Positions 1 through 8,416 of a stretch of 64,000 nucleotides of DNA are shown here, piece by piece (the stretch's first letter is position 1; each line of letters opens with the position of its first letter). The stretch covers positions 186,001-250,000 of the forward strand of contig NZ_JBNNWS010000005.1 in assembly GCF_050281185.1 (NCBI RefSeq), read 5' to 3'. Under the pieces are notes generated by a model. The model saw nothing but the letters and a program-made list of their open reading frames with translations, did not search any database and was not told the origin of the DNA. The DNA comes from Heyndrickxia sp050281185 (GTDB taxonomy: Bacteria; Bacillota; Bacilli; Bacillales; Bacillaceae_C). A program made the translations under genes and the position numbers.

Positions 1-579
1 CAATATTGTAATGATTAGGATATAGGCTCCATAAATAGAAAAAGAAAGGAGTTTATTATCCTCAAATAAACTACCTGCAAATGTGAAAATCATTACTCCC
101 GGAATTTTACCTACAATTGTAGCAATAAAGAATATATACCATCTAACCATACTGACTCCACATAAAACATTAAGTATGGGAGCCGGAATGACGGGAGCTA
201 AACGAACAAGCAAAATCCCTAGAAATGCATTTTTTTCAAAAATACTTTCGTACTCTTTAGTTTTAGGATATTTCTTAAGCATTGTTTGGACCCAACGTTG
301 AAATCCATAGCGAGCCATGAAAAACATGAGCATTGTACCAATTAAACTTCCACACAATGAAATCAGGCTCCCCATCCAAACTCCGAATACGGAGCCAATC
401 AAACCAGCAACTACTGCGAATGGTATAATTGGAAAGAAAACTAACAATGCAACAAATAGTAGACTTATAATAATGGCTGTACTTTCCCCAGATTCGATTA
501 GGTGAAGCATTGTTTCTTTTTGGGTATATGCACTGATGATTAAGATAACGGTTATCATAATAGTTAATAATTGCTTCAT
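1..579 (-). CDS. VTT/TVP38-family membrane protein (partial, 3' end off window)
   Basis: The reading frame starts at ATG 579-577, behind AGAGG, and stays open to base 1, so 193 residues are visible and the C-terminus is missing. The protein is highly hydrophobic. After an N-terminal membrane segment it shows FPIIPFAVVAG, then GSLIGTMLMFFMARYG, then LLVRLAPVIPAPILN. This pattern is that of the VTT (SNARE-associated, DedA/TVP38/TMEM64-like) fold, whose bacterial members are now thought to move lipids across the membrane. B. subtilis YqeD is a likely relative, though I cannot verify orthology. The gene follows sipW on the same strand after a 61-bp gap, where B. subtilis would have tasA. The family call is good; the substrate is unknown. 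Confidence 0.8.
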   Translation of the reverse strand, partial: MKQLLTIMITVILIISAYTQKETMLHLIESGESTAIIISLLFVALLVFFPIIPFAVVAGLIGSVFGVWMGSLISLCGSLIGTMLMFFMARYGFQRWVQTMLKKYPKTKEYESIFEKNAFLGILLVRLAPVIPAPILNVLCGVSMVRWYIFFIATIVGKIPGVMIFTFAGSLFEDNKLLSFSIYGAYILIITIL

Positions 580-640
580 CTAAAATACCTCTTTTATGCT
601 TAAATAAATTCTGCTTATAAAGGGTTCCCCTTCTTTTTTA

Positions 641-1219
641 TTATACCGATTTTTCTATGTTTTCTGGAGGAGTTTTCTTTTCATCAATTTGCGATATGGT
701 TCTCCATATGGTGAAGACTGAATAACCAAGCAGCAATAATCCTGGTAAGATTAATAGTAAAACACTGCCATTTTTAGACTGTGAAAAATTAAAAAAATAT
801 CCAACATACGGAATAGTCATACCAGTATATTTCGCTAACACATTTTGCGACTGAACTGGCTTCATATCTGCCGTTTTATTATTATCCCCTTTTGTTCTAT
901 AAATGACATCCTTGCCATCCTTACTTACCTCAATAATTCTATGCGTTACAAGTCTTTTTTCATCCGCTTTAAAGGTGATGATGTCCCCTTTTTTAAATTG
1001 AGTCTTATCTTCTGCAAGCCTTACCGCAATAATCGATCCAGTCTTAATCCCAGGCTCCATTGAACCGGATAATACAGTTTTCAACTGATAGCCAAGAAAC
1101 TGTGCTTCCCCTCCTGACACTTTCGATGAAATAATAACGAAAAACATGAGTACTAGTGCAAGAAATAATACGGTTGTTATGATTGAACTGATCCACTTTT
1201 TGATTAATTTACCCTTCAT
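641..1219 (-). CDS. sipW: Signal peptidase I, SipW (ER-type)
   Basis: 192 aa. This is a membrane-bound signal peptidase of the ER/archaeal type. The catalytic serine lies in SGSMEP (Ser53), and VTHRI carries a histidine (His93) where the usual bacterial type I enzyme has a lysine. This Ser-His arrangement defines SipW, which processes TapA and TasA in B. subtilis biofilm matrix formation. Hydrophobic segments at about residues 12-31 and 150-172 anchor it at both ends. The gene begins two bases after the stop of the upstream tapA-like gene, so the two are almost certainly cotranscribed and translationally coupled. No tasA follows it, which is unlike the classical tapA-sipW-tasA operon. Confidence 0.93.
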   Translation of the reverse strand: MKGKLIKKWISSIITTVLFLALVLMFFVIISSKVSGGEAQFLGYQLKTVLSGSMEPGIKTGSIIAVRLAEDKTQFKKGDIITFKADEKRLVTHRIIEVSKDGKDVIYRTKGDNNKTADMKPVQSQNVLAKYTGMTIPYVGYFFNFSQSKNGSVLLLILPGLLLLGYSVFTIWRTISQIDEKKTPPENIEKSV

Positions 1220-1221
1220 TA

Positions 1222-1704
1222 TTAATCACCATCCTTTTTGGAATTTGTATCCCCATCATCATTTGGTTCAGTGGTAGGCTTGTCATCTTTTACATCTGAT
1301 GAAGAGTCACTTGAATTTTGTTTTTCATTTGTATCCTCGTTTGAAATCTCTTTACCTTCTTCAATTGAGTTATTATTTGGTTGATCAAGTTGTTCCTTTT
1401 CAGGTTCTGTAGTTACTTCTTCTTTCTTATCTTCTTTTGGAGCGTCATCCTTTTCGTATGATGATTGTTCTTCATTATTTTCTCTAAGAGACTGGTCCTC
1501 CTCTATCCCTTCTTTATCATCTTTTTCCCAAGTTCCAACTGTTATCTTTCCTGTGACTTTATCAGAATCATTTAAATATGCTCCAGTATTTGAAGTTAAG
1601 TAAGATCCTGCAATAATTACTATGTACCATATAGCAACGATTTGAGCTATTAAAAGTAACCTTTTATTTTTATTCTTAAATGGACGAAGACGTGAATTTC
1701 TAAT
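1222..1704 (-). CDS. tapA: TapA-like protein with SipW-dependent signal segment
   Basis: 160 aa from the start chosen here. A basic N-terminus is followed by a membrane/signal segment and then SYLTSNTGAYLNDS, the hallmark after a SipW-type signal peptide. The rest is a very acidic Glu/Asp/Lys/Asn/Ser-rich tail of about 110 residues with low complexity. TapA of B. subtilis also has an acidic tail but carries a folded domain before it; here that domain seems short or absent. Start choice: an upstream TTG at 1764 has no ribosome site, whereas GGGGGG at 1711-1716 lies 6 nt before an ATT codon at 1704-1702. I take this rare ATT as the start. Adjacent sipW supports the role in matrix-fibre anchoring. 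Sequence identity to TapA itself is an inference. Confidence 0.72.
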   Translation of the reverse strand: MRNSRLRPFKNKNKRLLLIAQIVAIWYIVIIAGSYLTSNTGAYLNDSDKVTGKITVGTWEKDDKEGIEEDQSLRENNEEQSSYEKDDAPKEDKKEEVTTEPEKEQLDQPNNNSIEEGKEISNEDTNEKQNSSDSSSDVKDDKPTTEPNDDGDTNSKKDGD

Positions 1705-1965
1705 TTTTATCCCCCCAACACATATATCATTTTGTTTATTCTTTTTAGAGAACGTACAATTCAAATTTTATTCGTTTTATATTCCTCTTTCTACAAATGA
1801 ATTGTACATATAATTTATCTCTGGTTTCTGCAAGCAAGACGTTACAAAAAAAGGAAATCTACTAATAAAGCACTCCGCTTCTGTTCGTTTTAAAGAATCC
1901 ATAATTTGAGTATAGGACAAATAGTTTATTTTGAAAAATCACAAAAATAGGGATAATTTCATTAT

Positions 1966-1986
1966 AAAGAACATTTTTCGTTCTTT
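1966..1986. promoter_or_regulatory. SinR-type inverted repeat upstream of tapA-sipW
   Basis: AAAGAAC-N7-GTTCTTT is a perfect inverted repeat of the SinR half-site GTTCTYT known from B. subtilis matrix promoters. It lies in the 339-base gap between yqkE and tapA. A possible minus-strand promoter is nearby (TATACT at 1914-1909 with a weak TTTTCA about 17 nt upstream), which would give a leader of about 200 nt. Apart from this and the yqkE terminator I see nothing else in 1765-2103. The motif match is seen; binding by SinR is inferred. Confidence 0.6.
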
Positions 1987-2050
1987 ATCTCATTTTTTCT
2001 CTATTTTTCTAACTTTCTTAAAATTCATAGCGCCTGGAAATGATTAATTA

Positions 2051-2092
2051 AAAAAAGGTGTTAAAGCATTTAAAATACTTTACACCTTTTTT
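2051..2092 (-). terminator. Rho-independent terminator of yqkE-like gene
   Basis: Read on the minus strand, AAAGGTGT pairs with ACACCTTT, with a further AAG/CTT inner stem, and the hairpin is followed by a run of T. It lies just past the 2104 stop codon. The plus strand also ends in T7, so it may act in both directions. Confidence 0.8.
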
Positions 2093-2103
2093 TACACCCT
2101 GCA

Positions 2104-2352
2104 TTATTTAAATTTCTTCCAATCCATGGAGCTTTCATTAAATAATTCTTCAAATGATTTATTTTTTTCCCGTTTTCTTCTTTCTTCTTTTTTTCTTTCT
2201 TCTTCTAATAGTTTTTTATTCTCTTCCTCATGTTGCAATTCTTGTTGTGCTTTTTTTAATTTTATGAGGATATCTTGATTTAATGTATCTTGTAAAGTTA
2301 ATCTTTCATCTGATGGTTTATTCTTTTTCTGTTGTTTTTTAGATTTATTCAT
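2104..2352 (-). CDS. yqkE: YqkE-like small coiled-coil protein (DUF3886-type)
   Basis: 82 aa, highly charged. A Lys/Gln-rich N-terminus leads into LTLQDTLNQDILIKLKKAQ, a long Glu/Lys/Arg helix (residues 30-65, probably coiled coil), and a conserved-looking end SFEELFNESSMDWKKFK. Length and the C-terminal motif fit the Bacillus YqkE/DUF3886 family from memory; no function is established for it. It has its own terminator and stands alone between tapA and the sco cassette. It lacks membrane segments and a signal peptide, so it should be cytoplasmic. The yqkD gene further right is from the same B. subtilis neighbourhood, which supports the name. Confidence 0.7.
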   Translation of the reverse strand: MNKSKKQQKKNKPSDERLTLQDTLNQDILIKLKKAQQELQHEEENKKLLEEERKKEERRKREKNKSFEELFNESSMDWKKFK

Positions 2353-2437
2353 TGAGAGTTGCTCCTTCTAATAAAAGTAAAGAAAGGGAAATCAGCTAAT
2401 ATATATCACTAATTCCCCTTTAATTTTACTATATAAA

Positions 2438-3106
2438 TTAATAAGCTTCTAGTTTCACATCTTCTGGAACTAGTAATTCTGGCTCGGTAGACGCAAGAAT
2501 TTCTTCAACTGAATATCCAATCGCCACTTCTTTTAAAACAAGTCCTTGTTCGTTTACATCAATAACTGCTCTTTCAGTAATAATCCGGTTAACTACACCT
2601 TTACCTGTCAAAGGTAAACTGCACTGTTTTAATATTTTTGCTTCACCATTCTTATTTACATGATCCATAATAACGATAATTTTTTGCGCACCATGGACAA
2701 GGTCCATGGCACCACCCATCCCTTTAATCATTTTACCCGGAATCATCCAGTTAGCTAGATCCCCTTTTTCCGAAACTTCCATTCCTCCTAGAATAGCCAC
2801 ATTGATATGGCCGCCACGAATCATCGCAAATGATTCAGCACTATCAAAATAAGATGCCCCTGGAATTGCTGTTACGGTTTCTTTACCAGCGTTAATTAAA
2901 TCAGCATCAATATTATCTTCTGTTGGATACGGACCGATTCCTAGCAGGCCATTTTCAGATTGCAAGACGACTTGCTTATTATCGGATATATAGTTGGCCA
3001 CTAAGGTAGGCATACCGATCCCAAGATTAACGTAAAATCCATCTTCGATTTCCTTTTCTGCTCTTCGGGCAATTTTCTCCCGTACCGCAAACCTATTCTC
3101 TGCCAT
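2438..3106 (-). CDS. scoB: 3-oxoacid CoA-transferase subunit B
   Basis: 222 aa. Beta subunit of a succinyl-CoA:3-oxoacid (acetoacetate) CoA-transferase. It contains SENGLLGIG, the motif holding the catalytic glutamate that becomes the CoA thioester, and the GGMEVSEKGDLANWMIPGK region typical of the B subunit. With ScoA it moves CoA from succinyl-CoA to acetoacetate in the cytoplasm. It follows scoA by 22 bp with a clear AAGGAG site. It is the last gene of a three-gene cassette, thiolase-scoA-scoB, so the cassette likely turns acetoacetate into two acetyl-CoA. Butyrate/acetoacetate specificity as in AtoA is an alternative. Confidence 0.92.
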   Translation of the reverse strand: MAENRFAVREKIARRAEKEIEDGFYVNLGIGMPTLVANYISDNKQVVLQSENGLLGIGPYPTEDNIDADLINAGKETVTAIPGASYFDSAESFAMIRGGHINVAILGGMEVSEKGDLANWMIPGKMIKGMGGAMDLVHGAQKIIVIMDHVNKNGEAKILKQCSLPLTGKGVVNRIITERAVIDVNEQGLVLKEVAIGYSVEEILASTEPELLVPEDVKLEAY

Positions 3107-3128
3107 TTCATATTCTCCTTTCTATCTA

Positions 3129-3818
3129 TTATTTCGAAATCGTTCGTCTTTCAATTCTTTTTTCTTGGTCTCCTTGAATAATCCTCTGAACATAGATGCT
3201 TGGTGTATGGATGAAATTTGCATCTAGTTCACCAATTTCATAGAGTTCTTCTACTTCAGCAATCGTTATTTTCCCAGCAGCTGCAATCATCGGGTTAAAA
3301 TTACGTGCTGTTTTATTGAAAATAAGATTTCCCATTTTATCGCCTTTCCAAGCACGAATCAAACTGAAATCAGCAGTTAAGGCTTCTTCTAATACATATT
3401 CTTTGCCGTTAAACTCACGTGTTTCTTTTCCCTCTGCAATCGGTGTCCCTACTCCTGCTGGTGTATAGAAAGCAGGAATTCCTGCACCGCCAGCACGGAT
3501 TTTTTCTGCTAGTGTTCCTTGTGGAGTTAGTTCTACCTCTAATTCTCCAGCGAGAACTTGTCGTTCGAATTCTTTATTTTCTCCTACATACGATCCAATC
3601 ATTTTCTTAATTTGTTTATGCTGTAAAAGCGGACCAAGTCCCCAATCATCAATCCCACAGTTATTAGAGATAACAGTTAAATCTTTAACTCCTTTATCCA
3701 CTAATGCCTGGATTATGTTTTCTGGAATTCCACAAAGACCGAATCCACCGACCATAAGCGTAGCACCGTCATGAATATCAGAAACTGCTTCATGAAACGA
3801 TGTGTAAATTTGTTTCAT
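3129..3818 (-). CDS. scoA: 3-oxoacid CoA-transferase subunit A
   Basis: 229 aa. Alpha subunit of the same CoA-transferase. It shows the family glycine loop GGFGLCGIPE at residues 24-33, then the GGAGIPAFYTPAGVGT stretch and the LIFNKTARNFNPMIAAAGK region. A GGGGGGAG site precedes the ATG. It begins about 108 bp after the thiolase gene and is followed closely by scoB, so the two subunits are made together. Length is normal for the family. The preferred substrate (succinyl-CoA/acetoacetate versus butyrate/acetate) cannot be read from the sequence; the thiolase neighbour favours ketone-body use. Confidence 0.92.
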   Translation of the reverse strand: MKQIYTSFHEAVSDIHDGATLMVGGFGLCGIPENIIQALVDKGVKDLTVISNNCGIDDWGLGPLLQHKQIKKMIGSYVGENKEFERQVLAGELEVELTPQGTLAEKIRAGGAGIPAFYTPAGVGTPIAEGKETREFNGKEYVLEEALTADFSLIRAWKGDKMGNLIFNKTARNFNPMIAAAGKITIAEVEELYEIGELDANFIHTPSIYVQRIIQGDQEKRIERRTISK

Positions 3819-3925
3819 TTTTTAATCTCCCCCCAAAACTTGAACTTGTTTTACGTAAGCAGCCAGCCCCTCAGGATCAAACTAGCAAATTTTTGTCTGA
3901 GACTGCCCAAGGCGCTTCCACTTCT

Positions 3926-5113
3926 TTATGCTAATTCAACAATTGTTGCAACACCTTGACCCCCACCAATACATAGGGTAGCTAAACCATTTTTGACTTG
4001 CCTTTTTTTCATTTCATGAATTAAAGTAACCAGAATTCTTGCACCACTTGCCCCAATTGGATGGCCAAGAGCAATCGCCCCACCATTTACATTTAAAATC
4101 TCCTTATTAAATTGAAGTTCACGATCAACAGCAAGTGATTGTGCAGCAAAGGCTTCGTTTGCTTCGATTAAATCGATATCCTCTAATGAAACTTGGGCTT
4201 TTTCTAACACTTTTTTAACTGCGGACACAGGTCCAATCCCCATTACACTTGGATCGACTCCTGCGCTTGCATTAGCTTTTATCGTAACCAGCGGTGTAAT
4301 GCCTAGTTCATCGCATTTTTTTCTAGACATAACAACAACCACTGCCGCTCCATCATTGATACCGGATGCATTCCCTGCAGTAACAGAGCCATCCTTTTTA
4401 AATGCCGGTCTCAAGCCTGCTAACTTTTCTGCAGTCGTACCACTTTTTGGATATTCATCTGTATCAAAGACAATTGGATTTCCTTTTCGTTGTGGAATTT
4501 CTACTGGAACGATTTCATCTTTAAATTTTCCTTCCTCAATTGCTTTTACTGCTTTTGCCTGACTCTGTGCAGAAAACTCATCCTGTTCCTCTCTGCTTAT
4601 TTGATATCGTTCACAAAGATTTTCCGCTGTAATTCCCATATGATAATCATTAAAAGCGCACCATAGTCCATCTCGAATCATGCTGTCAACAAGATTTTGA
4701 TCTCCCATCTTAAAGCCTTCTCTTGCATTATTTAATAGATATGGAGCTCTGCTCATATTTTCCATTCCACCGGCTACAATGATATCAGCATCGCCTGCTA
4801 AAATAGCTTGAGTAGCTAAATGAACCGCTTTCAATCCGGACCCACATACTTTATTAATAGTCATTGAGGAAACGCTTTCAGGAACACCCGCGTTTATTGC
4901 GGCTTGTCGTGCTGGATTCTGTCCCAGCCCTGCTTGAAGTACATTTCCCATAATGATTTCGTCAACTTGTTCTGCCTTTACACCCGCTTGCTCTAATGCC
5001 TTTCTAATCACTATCGCCCCAAGCTCTGTTGCTGGGGTATTTTTTAACGCTCCATTAAAGCTCCCAATAGCAGTTCGCACTGCACTTACAATGACAACCT
5101 CATGTCTTTCCAT
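3926..5113 (-). CDS. Acetyl-CoA C-acetyltransferase (thiolase II)
   Basis: 395 aa, full length. Biosynthetic/degradative thiolase that interconverts two acetyl-CoA and acetoacetyl-CoA. The acylated cysteine is in NKVCGSGLKAV (Cys90), the HxxGAS-type motif is GHPIGASGAR, and the second catalytic cysteine is in ATLCIGGGQG near the C-terminus. It is the first gene of the thiolase-scoA-scoB cassette, with GGAGGAG ahead of the ATG. Close to B. subtilis MmgA/YhfS-type thiolases, but I do not assign a symbol because several paralogues exist in Bacillus. Cytoplasmic. The divergent 378-bp region upstream probably holds its promoter. Confidence 0.93.
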   Translation of the reverse strand: MERHEVVIVSAVRTAIGSFNGALKNTPATELGAIVIRKALEQAGVKAEQVDEIIMGNVLQAGLGQNPARQAAINAGVPESVSSMTINKVCGSGLKAVHLATQAILAGDADIIVAGGMENMSRAPYLLNNAREGFKMGDQNLVDSMIRDGLWCAFNDYHMGITAENLCERYQISREEQDEFSAQSQAKAVKAIEEGKFKDEIVPVEIPQRKGNPIVFDTDEYPKSGTTAEKLAGLRPAFKKDGSVTAGNASGINDGAAVVVVMSRKKCDELGITPLVTIKANASAGVDPSVMGIGPVSAVKKVLEKAQVSLEDIDLIEANEAFAAQSLAVDRELQFNKEILNVNGGAIALGHPIGASGARILVTLIHEMKKRQVKNGLATLCIGGGQGVATIVELA

Positions 5114-5255
5114 TATTTCTCCTCCTTGTCCACTGTTAGCTGTGGTTACTGTCTATTTTCAGTACATTTTACATCATTAGTATTTTTTCGACATAAAGTA
5201 TAATTCTCCTCTAATGTTTACAATTTTTCTTTTAAAAGAGTATTAACATGTCTTT

Positions 5256-5277
5256 CTCCAGTGACTAGTCCCTGGAG
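5256..5277. promoter_or_regulatory. Palindrome in thiolase/xpaC divergent region
   Basis: CTCCAG-T-GACTAGTC-C-CTGGAG is a 22-base near-perfect palindrome (one mismatched pair) in the 378-base gap 5114-5491 between two divergent transcription units. A second perfect inverted repeat, AGAGAA-N6-TTCTCT, lies at 5352-5369. Both could be operators for the thiolase-sco cassette or for xpaC. I recognise no known regulator motif, and no sigma-54 or clear sigma-A promoter stood out in the gap. Confidence 0.35.
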
Positions 5278-5491
5278 GTCAATAATCTTCCTTGTTAGAA
5301 GAACATTTTTTCCCGATTATGATCAAGGATCTTACGCTTTCTTATGATTCCAGAGAAGTATCATTCTCTACTCCTCAAGATGTATTTATTTCATTATAAT
5401 ACTCCTATATAATGGTATGCAGCGAAACTTTTTTTTAGATTAATCGTATGTAATAATAATGTAATAGTTCTTTAGACAGGAGTCGATTGTA

Positions 5492-6151
5492 ATGCATCCA
5501 TTCTTAGCGTTTATGCTACGTTTTTTTATCGCCTTACCTACTGCGGTTGCGACATGGCTAGTTAGCTTTTTTGTTTTCTCCCAAACCTATTGGCTATCTT
5601 CACTTATTGCAATAGGTGGTGGTGGTATTGTCTATACAGCAATCAAATGGTATACAAGCCACGTATATTTGAAAAAACACCGTCTAACACGGAAAGAATA
5701 TGCTTATATTATGAAAAATTTAAATGAAGCACAAAAGAAAATTAAACGACTGCAAAAAGTATTCTTCAGTATTCGGAGTATCGGTGCTTTTAAACAAATG
5801 TTTGAAATTATCCGCCTTACGAAAAGAATCCAAGCGATTACGAAAAAAGAACCAGGGCGGTTTTATAAAGCAGAGCAGTTCTATTTCTATCATTTAGATT
5901 CCATCGTTGAGCTATCAGAAAAATATTCATTTTTAGCTGCACAGCCCGCTAAAAATGATAAATTATATTATTCCTTAAATGAAACTCGTGATACTTTAAA
6001 GGATTTAAAGATATCAATCGAGAAAGATTTATATGAAGTGCTTTCGAGTGATATTGATCATCTTGAATTTGAATTAGATGTAGCTAAACATTCACTAAAA
6101 ACATTGAAAAACCCGCTTAAGAAAGATGATGAAAGGAGATCTATTAAATGA
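5492..6151 (+). CDS. xpaC: XpaC-like membrane protein
   Basis: 219 aa. Two N-terminal membrane segments (about residues 8-28 and 33-50) are followed by a long basic helical cytoplasmic part. This fits the XpaC family (5-bromo-4-chloroindolyl phosphate hydrolysis protein), a name derived from an old screening phenotype; the biochemical role is not established. The stop codon overlaps the start of the downstream yaaN gene by four bases (ATGA), and the xpaC-yaaN pair is conserved in Bacillus, so the two proteins probably act together at the membrane. GACAGGAG precedes the ATG. Confidence 0.88.
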   Translation: MHPFLAFMLRFFIALPTAVATWLVSFFVFSQTYWLSSLIAIGGGGIVYTAIKWYTSHVYLKKHRLTRKEYAYIMKNLNEAQKKIKRLQKVFFSIRSIGAFKQMFEIIRLTKRIQAITKKEPGRFYKAEQFYFYHLDSIVELSEKYSFLAAQPAKNDKLYYSLNETRDTLKDLKISIEKDLYEVLSSDIDHLEFELDVAKHSLKTLKNPLKKDDERRSIK

Positions 6152-7326
6152 GTGAAGCAAAAGAAACATTATGGCAAGAAGATACAAGTAACGCAATGGA
6201 TGACTTGCTCTCTAATCCATTTGGAGATAAAGAGCTCATCATAAATGATTCCCCCGTACAAACTCAAACAGAAAAACCAACACGCTTAATTGATGTTATA
6301 CCGGAGGAAAACCGACAAAAGGCAGTACAATTAGCTGAGCAAATCGACCCTAAAAATCATCAATCCATTATTTTATATGGAACGCAGGCACAATCGAAGT
6401 TATTGAGTTTTTCCCATTCCATGCTCGATCATGTGCAAAAGAAGGATATTGGTGAAGTAGGTAACATTATTAACGATTTAATGAAAAAATTGCACGAAGT
6501 CAATCCTGATGAATTAACACCTGAGAAGAAAGGACTTTTTTCTCGTATGTTCGGAAAAATTTCCAATTCCATTCAAGAGGTTCTTTCAAAATATCAAAAA
6601 ACAAGTGCACAAATTGACCGTATAAGCGTGAAGCTGGATCATTCGAAAAAAACTTTGCTTGGCGATATTCAAATGTTAGAGCAATTATATGATAAAAATA
6701 AAGACTATTTTCATGCATTAAATATTTACATTGCGGCTGGTGAATTGAAGCTTGAGGAACTACAGACAAAAACGATTCCGGAATTAAAAAATAAAGCGGC
6801 TGCTGCCAGTGATCAAATGGCTGTTCAAGATGTTAACGATATGATTCAATTTGCAGATCGTTTGGAAAAAAGACTTCACGATTTGAAATTAAGCAGACAG
6901 ATAACCATTCAAAGTGCACCACAAATTCGTTTAATTCAAAATACAAACCAGGCACTTGCTGAAAAAATCCAGTCATCCATCATGACTGCTATTCCATTAT
7001 GGAAAAATCAAATAGCCATTGCATTAACCTTGATTCGTCAACGCAGTGCCGTCGAAGCACAAAAGCAAGTTTCGAAAACAACGAATGATCTGCTCCTTAA
7101 AAATGCCGAAATGCTAAAACAAAATACGCTTGAAACAGCGAGAGAGAACGAACGTGGACTTGTTGATATTGAAACATTAAAGAAAACACAAGAAAATCTT
7201 GTTTCCACCTTAGAAGAAACACTTCGTATTCAGCAAGAAGGACGGGCAAAACGCTATCAAGCAGAGCAAGAACTAATGACAATGGAAAACGAATTAAAGC
7301 AAAAGCTTTTGAATTTAAAATCATAA
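6148..7326 (+). CDS. yaaN: YaaN/TelA-family protein (toxic anion resistance family)
   Basis: 392 aa, soluble and almost entirely helical with many Lys/Glu/Gln residues. Length, the helical pattern and the overlap with xpaC match B. subtilis YaaN of the TelA family. Members are linked to tellurite, nisin and cell-wall drug tolerance; the mechanism is unknown and a tellurite role here is only by family name. Residues 1-55 are a variable acidic leader, and the helical body begins near PEENRQKAVQLAEQID. Translation is coupled to xpaC through ATGA with GAAAGGAG upstream. A strong terminator follows. Confidence 0.88.
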   Translation: MSEAKETLWQEDTSNAMDDLLSNPFGDKELIINDSPVQTQTEKPTRLIDVIPEENRQKAVQLAEQIDPKNHQSIILYGTQAQSKLLSFSHSMLDHVQKKDIGEVGNIINDLMKKLHEVNPDELTPEKKGLFSRMFGKISNSIQEVLSKYQKTSAQIDRISVKLDHSKKTLLGDIQMLEQLYDKNKDYFHALNIYIAAGELKLEELQTKTIPELKNKAAAASDQMAVQDVNDMIQFADRLEKRLHDLKLSRQITIQSAPQIRLIQNTNQALAEKIQSSIMTAIPLWKNQIAIALTLIRQRSAVEAQKQVSKTTNDLLLKNAEMLKQNTLETARENERGLVDIETLKKTQENLVSTLEETLRIQQEGRAKRYQAEQELMTMENELKQKLLNLKS

Positions 7327-7334
7327 TTTCTAAT

Positions 7335-7386
7335 CGAGAGTGTCCGATATGTGCTTAGCACTTATGAGACACTCTTGATTTTTTTG
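7335..7386 (+). terminator. Terminator of xpaC-yaaN
   Basis: AGAGTGTC (7337-7344) pairs with GACACTCT (7368-7375), with an internal TGCTTAGCA hairpin, and the structure is followed by a T-run at 7379-7385. Confidence 0.8.
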
Positions 7387-7468
7387 CCCCTTTCTATTAA
7401 CTATACATTCATATTATTCTTGCAATTCCATCTGATTTCTTTCTACAATGGAGAGGGAGGGAGAAAAT

Positions 7469-8368
7469 ATGTTGTCATTGCCAAAGGAAGTTACAATTAT
7501 TGAGGTTGGTCCACGTGATGGATTGCAAAACGAAAAGAACTTTGTACCTACAGAAGTTAAGTTACAATTTATCAAAAAATTATCCTCTGCTGGTATAGAA
7601 GAAATGGAATTAACATCATTTGTTTCACCTAAATGGGTTCCACAAATGCAAGATGCTACTGAAATTGTCAAATCAAATCCTGACATCTTGCGAAAAATTG
7701 TGTTAGCTCCTAATCGAAAAGGAGTGGATCGTGCCCTTGAAACTGGCTGCCAAGCAATTGCCGTTTTTGTCGGTGTCAGCAATAGCTTTAATAAAAGAAA
7801 TATTAATAAAAGCACAAGAGAAAGTCTTGAAGAATTAAAACCGGTAATCGCTGAATTGAAGAAAAAAAATATATTTGTCCGAGCTTGTATTTCTACTGCC
7901 TTTTATTGTCCCTTCGAAGGAAAAATTTCTGAAAGTGACACAATATCATTATGTAATGAATTCGTTACTGCTGGCGTTGATGAGCTCAGTGTTGCCGATA
8001 CGATTGGAATGGCTAATCCTTTAGAATCTTTTTCGCTGTTTTCAGCATTAAAAGAACAGCTTCCAAATGTTCTATTGAACGCTCACTTTCATGATACAAG
8101 AAAAATGGCGCTCGCAAATATTTATGCTGCCCTTCAAGCGGGTGTCAATCGTTTTGATACCTCTGCTGGCGGACTTGGCGGCTGTCCTTTTGCTCCGGGT
8201 GCAACGGGAAATGTTGCTACGGAAGATGTCGTATATATGTTAGAAAGAATGGGAATCAACACAGGAATTGATTTGGATAAGCTCGTAGAGGCCATAGATA
8301 TCGTTTCACCAGTCCTATCTCGAAAAATAGAAAGCGGTTTTTACCAGCTATCTAAGAAAAAAGTATAA
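7469..8368 (+). CDS. yngG: Hydroxymethylglutaryl-CoA lyase
   Basis: 299 aa. Cleaves HMG-CoA to acetyl-CoA and acetoacetate, the last step of leucine breakdown. It is a DRE-TIM barrel enzyme: IEVGPRDGLQNE near the N-terminus binds the divalent metal with the HFHDTR histidines, and GGLGGCPFAPGATGN carries the catalytic cysteine. The start is the ATG at 7469; the ATG at 7448 lies inside the GGGAGGGAG ribosome site, and the shorter protein has the same length as B. subtilis YngG. It is not in a leucine-catabolic operon here, unlike yngG, but its product acetoacetate could feed the CoA-transferase and thiolase encoded to the left. Confidence 0.93.
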   Translation: MLSLPKEVTIIEVGPRDGLQNEKNFVPTEVKLQFIKKLSSAGIEEMELTSFVSPKWVPQMQDATEIVKSNPDILRKIVLAPNRKGVDRALETGCQAIAVFVGVSNSFNKRNINKSTRESLEELKPVIAELKKKNIFVRACISTAFYCPFEGKISESDTISLCNEFVTAGVDELSVADTIGMANPLESFSLFSALKEQLPNVLLNAHFHDTRKMALANIYAALQAGVNRFDTSAGGLGGCPFAPGATGNVATEDVVYMLERMGINTGIDLDKLVEAIDIVSPVLSRKIESGFYQLSKKKV

Positions 8369-8416
8369 TTTCCTATCGTTTTGCTCATTTTATGGTTAAA
8401 AGGAGGATCATCTAAA

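Noticed and set aside
83..505. Two short plus-strand frames
   Set aside because: Antisense to the VTT-family gene, which fills this stretch from 579 to base 1.
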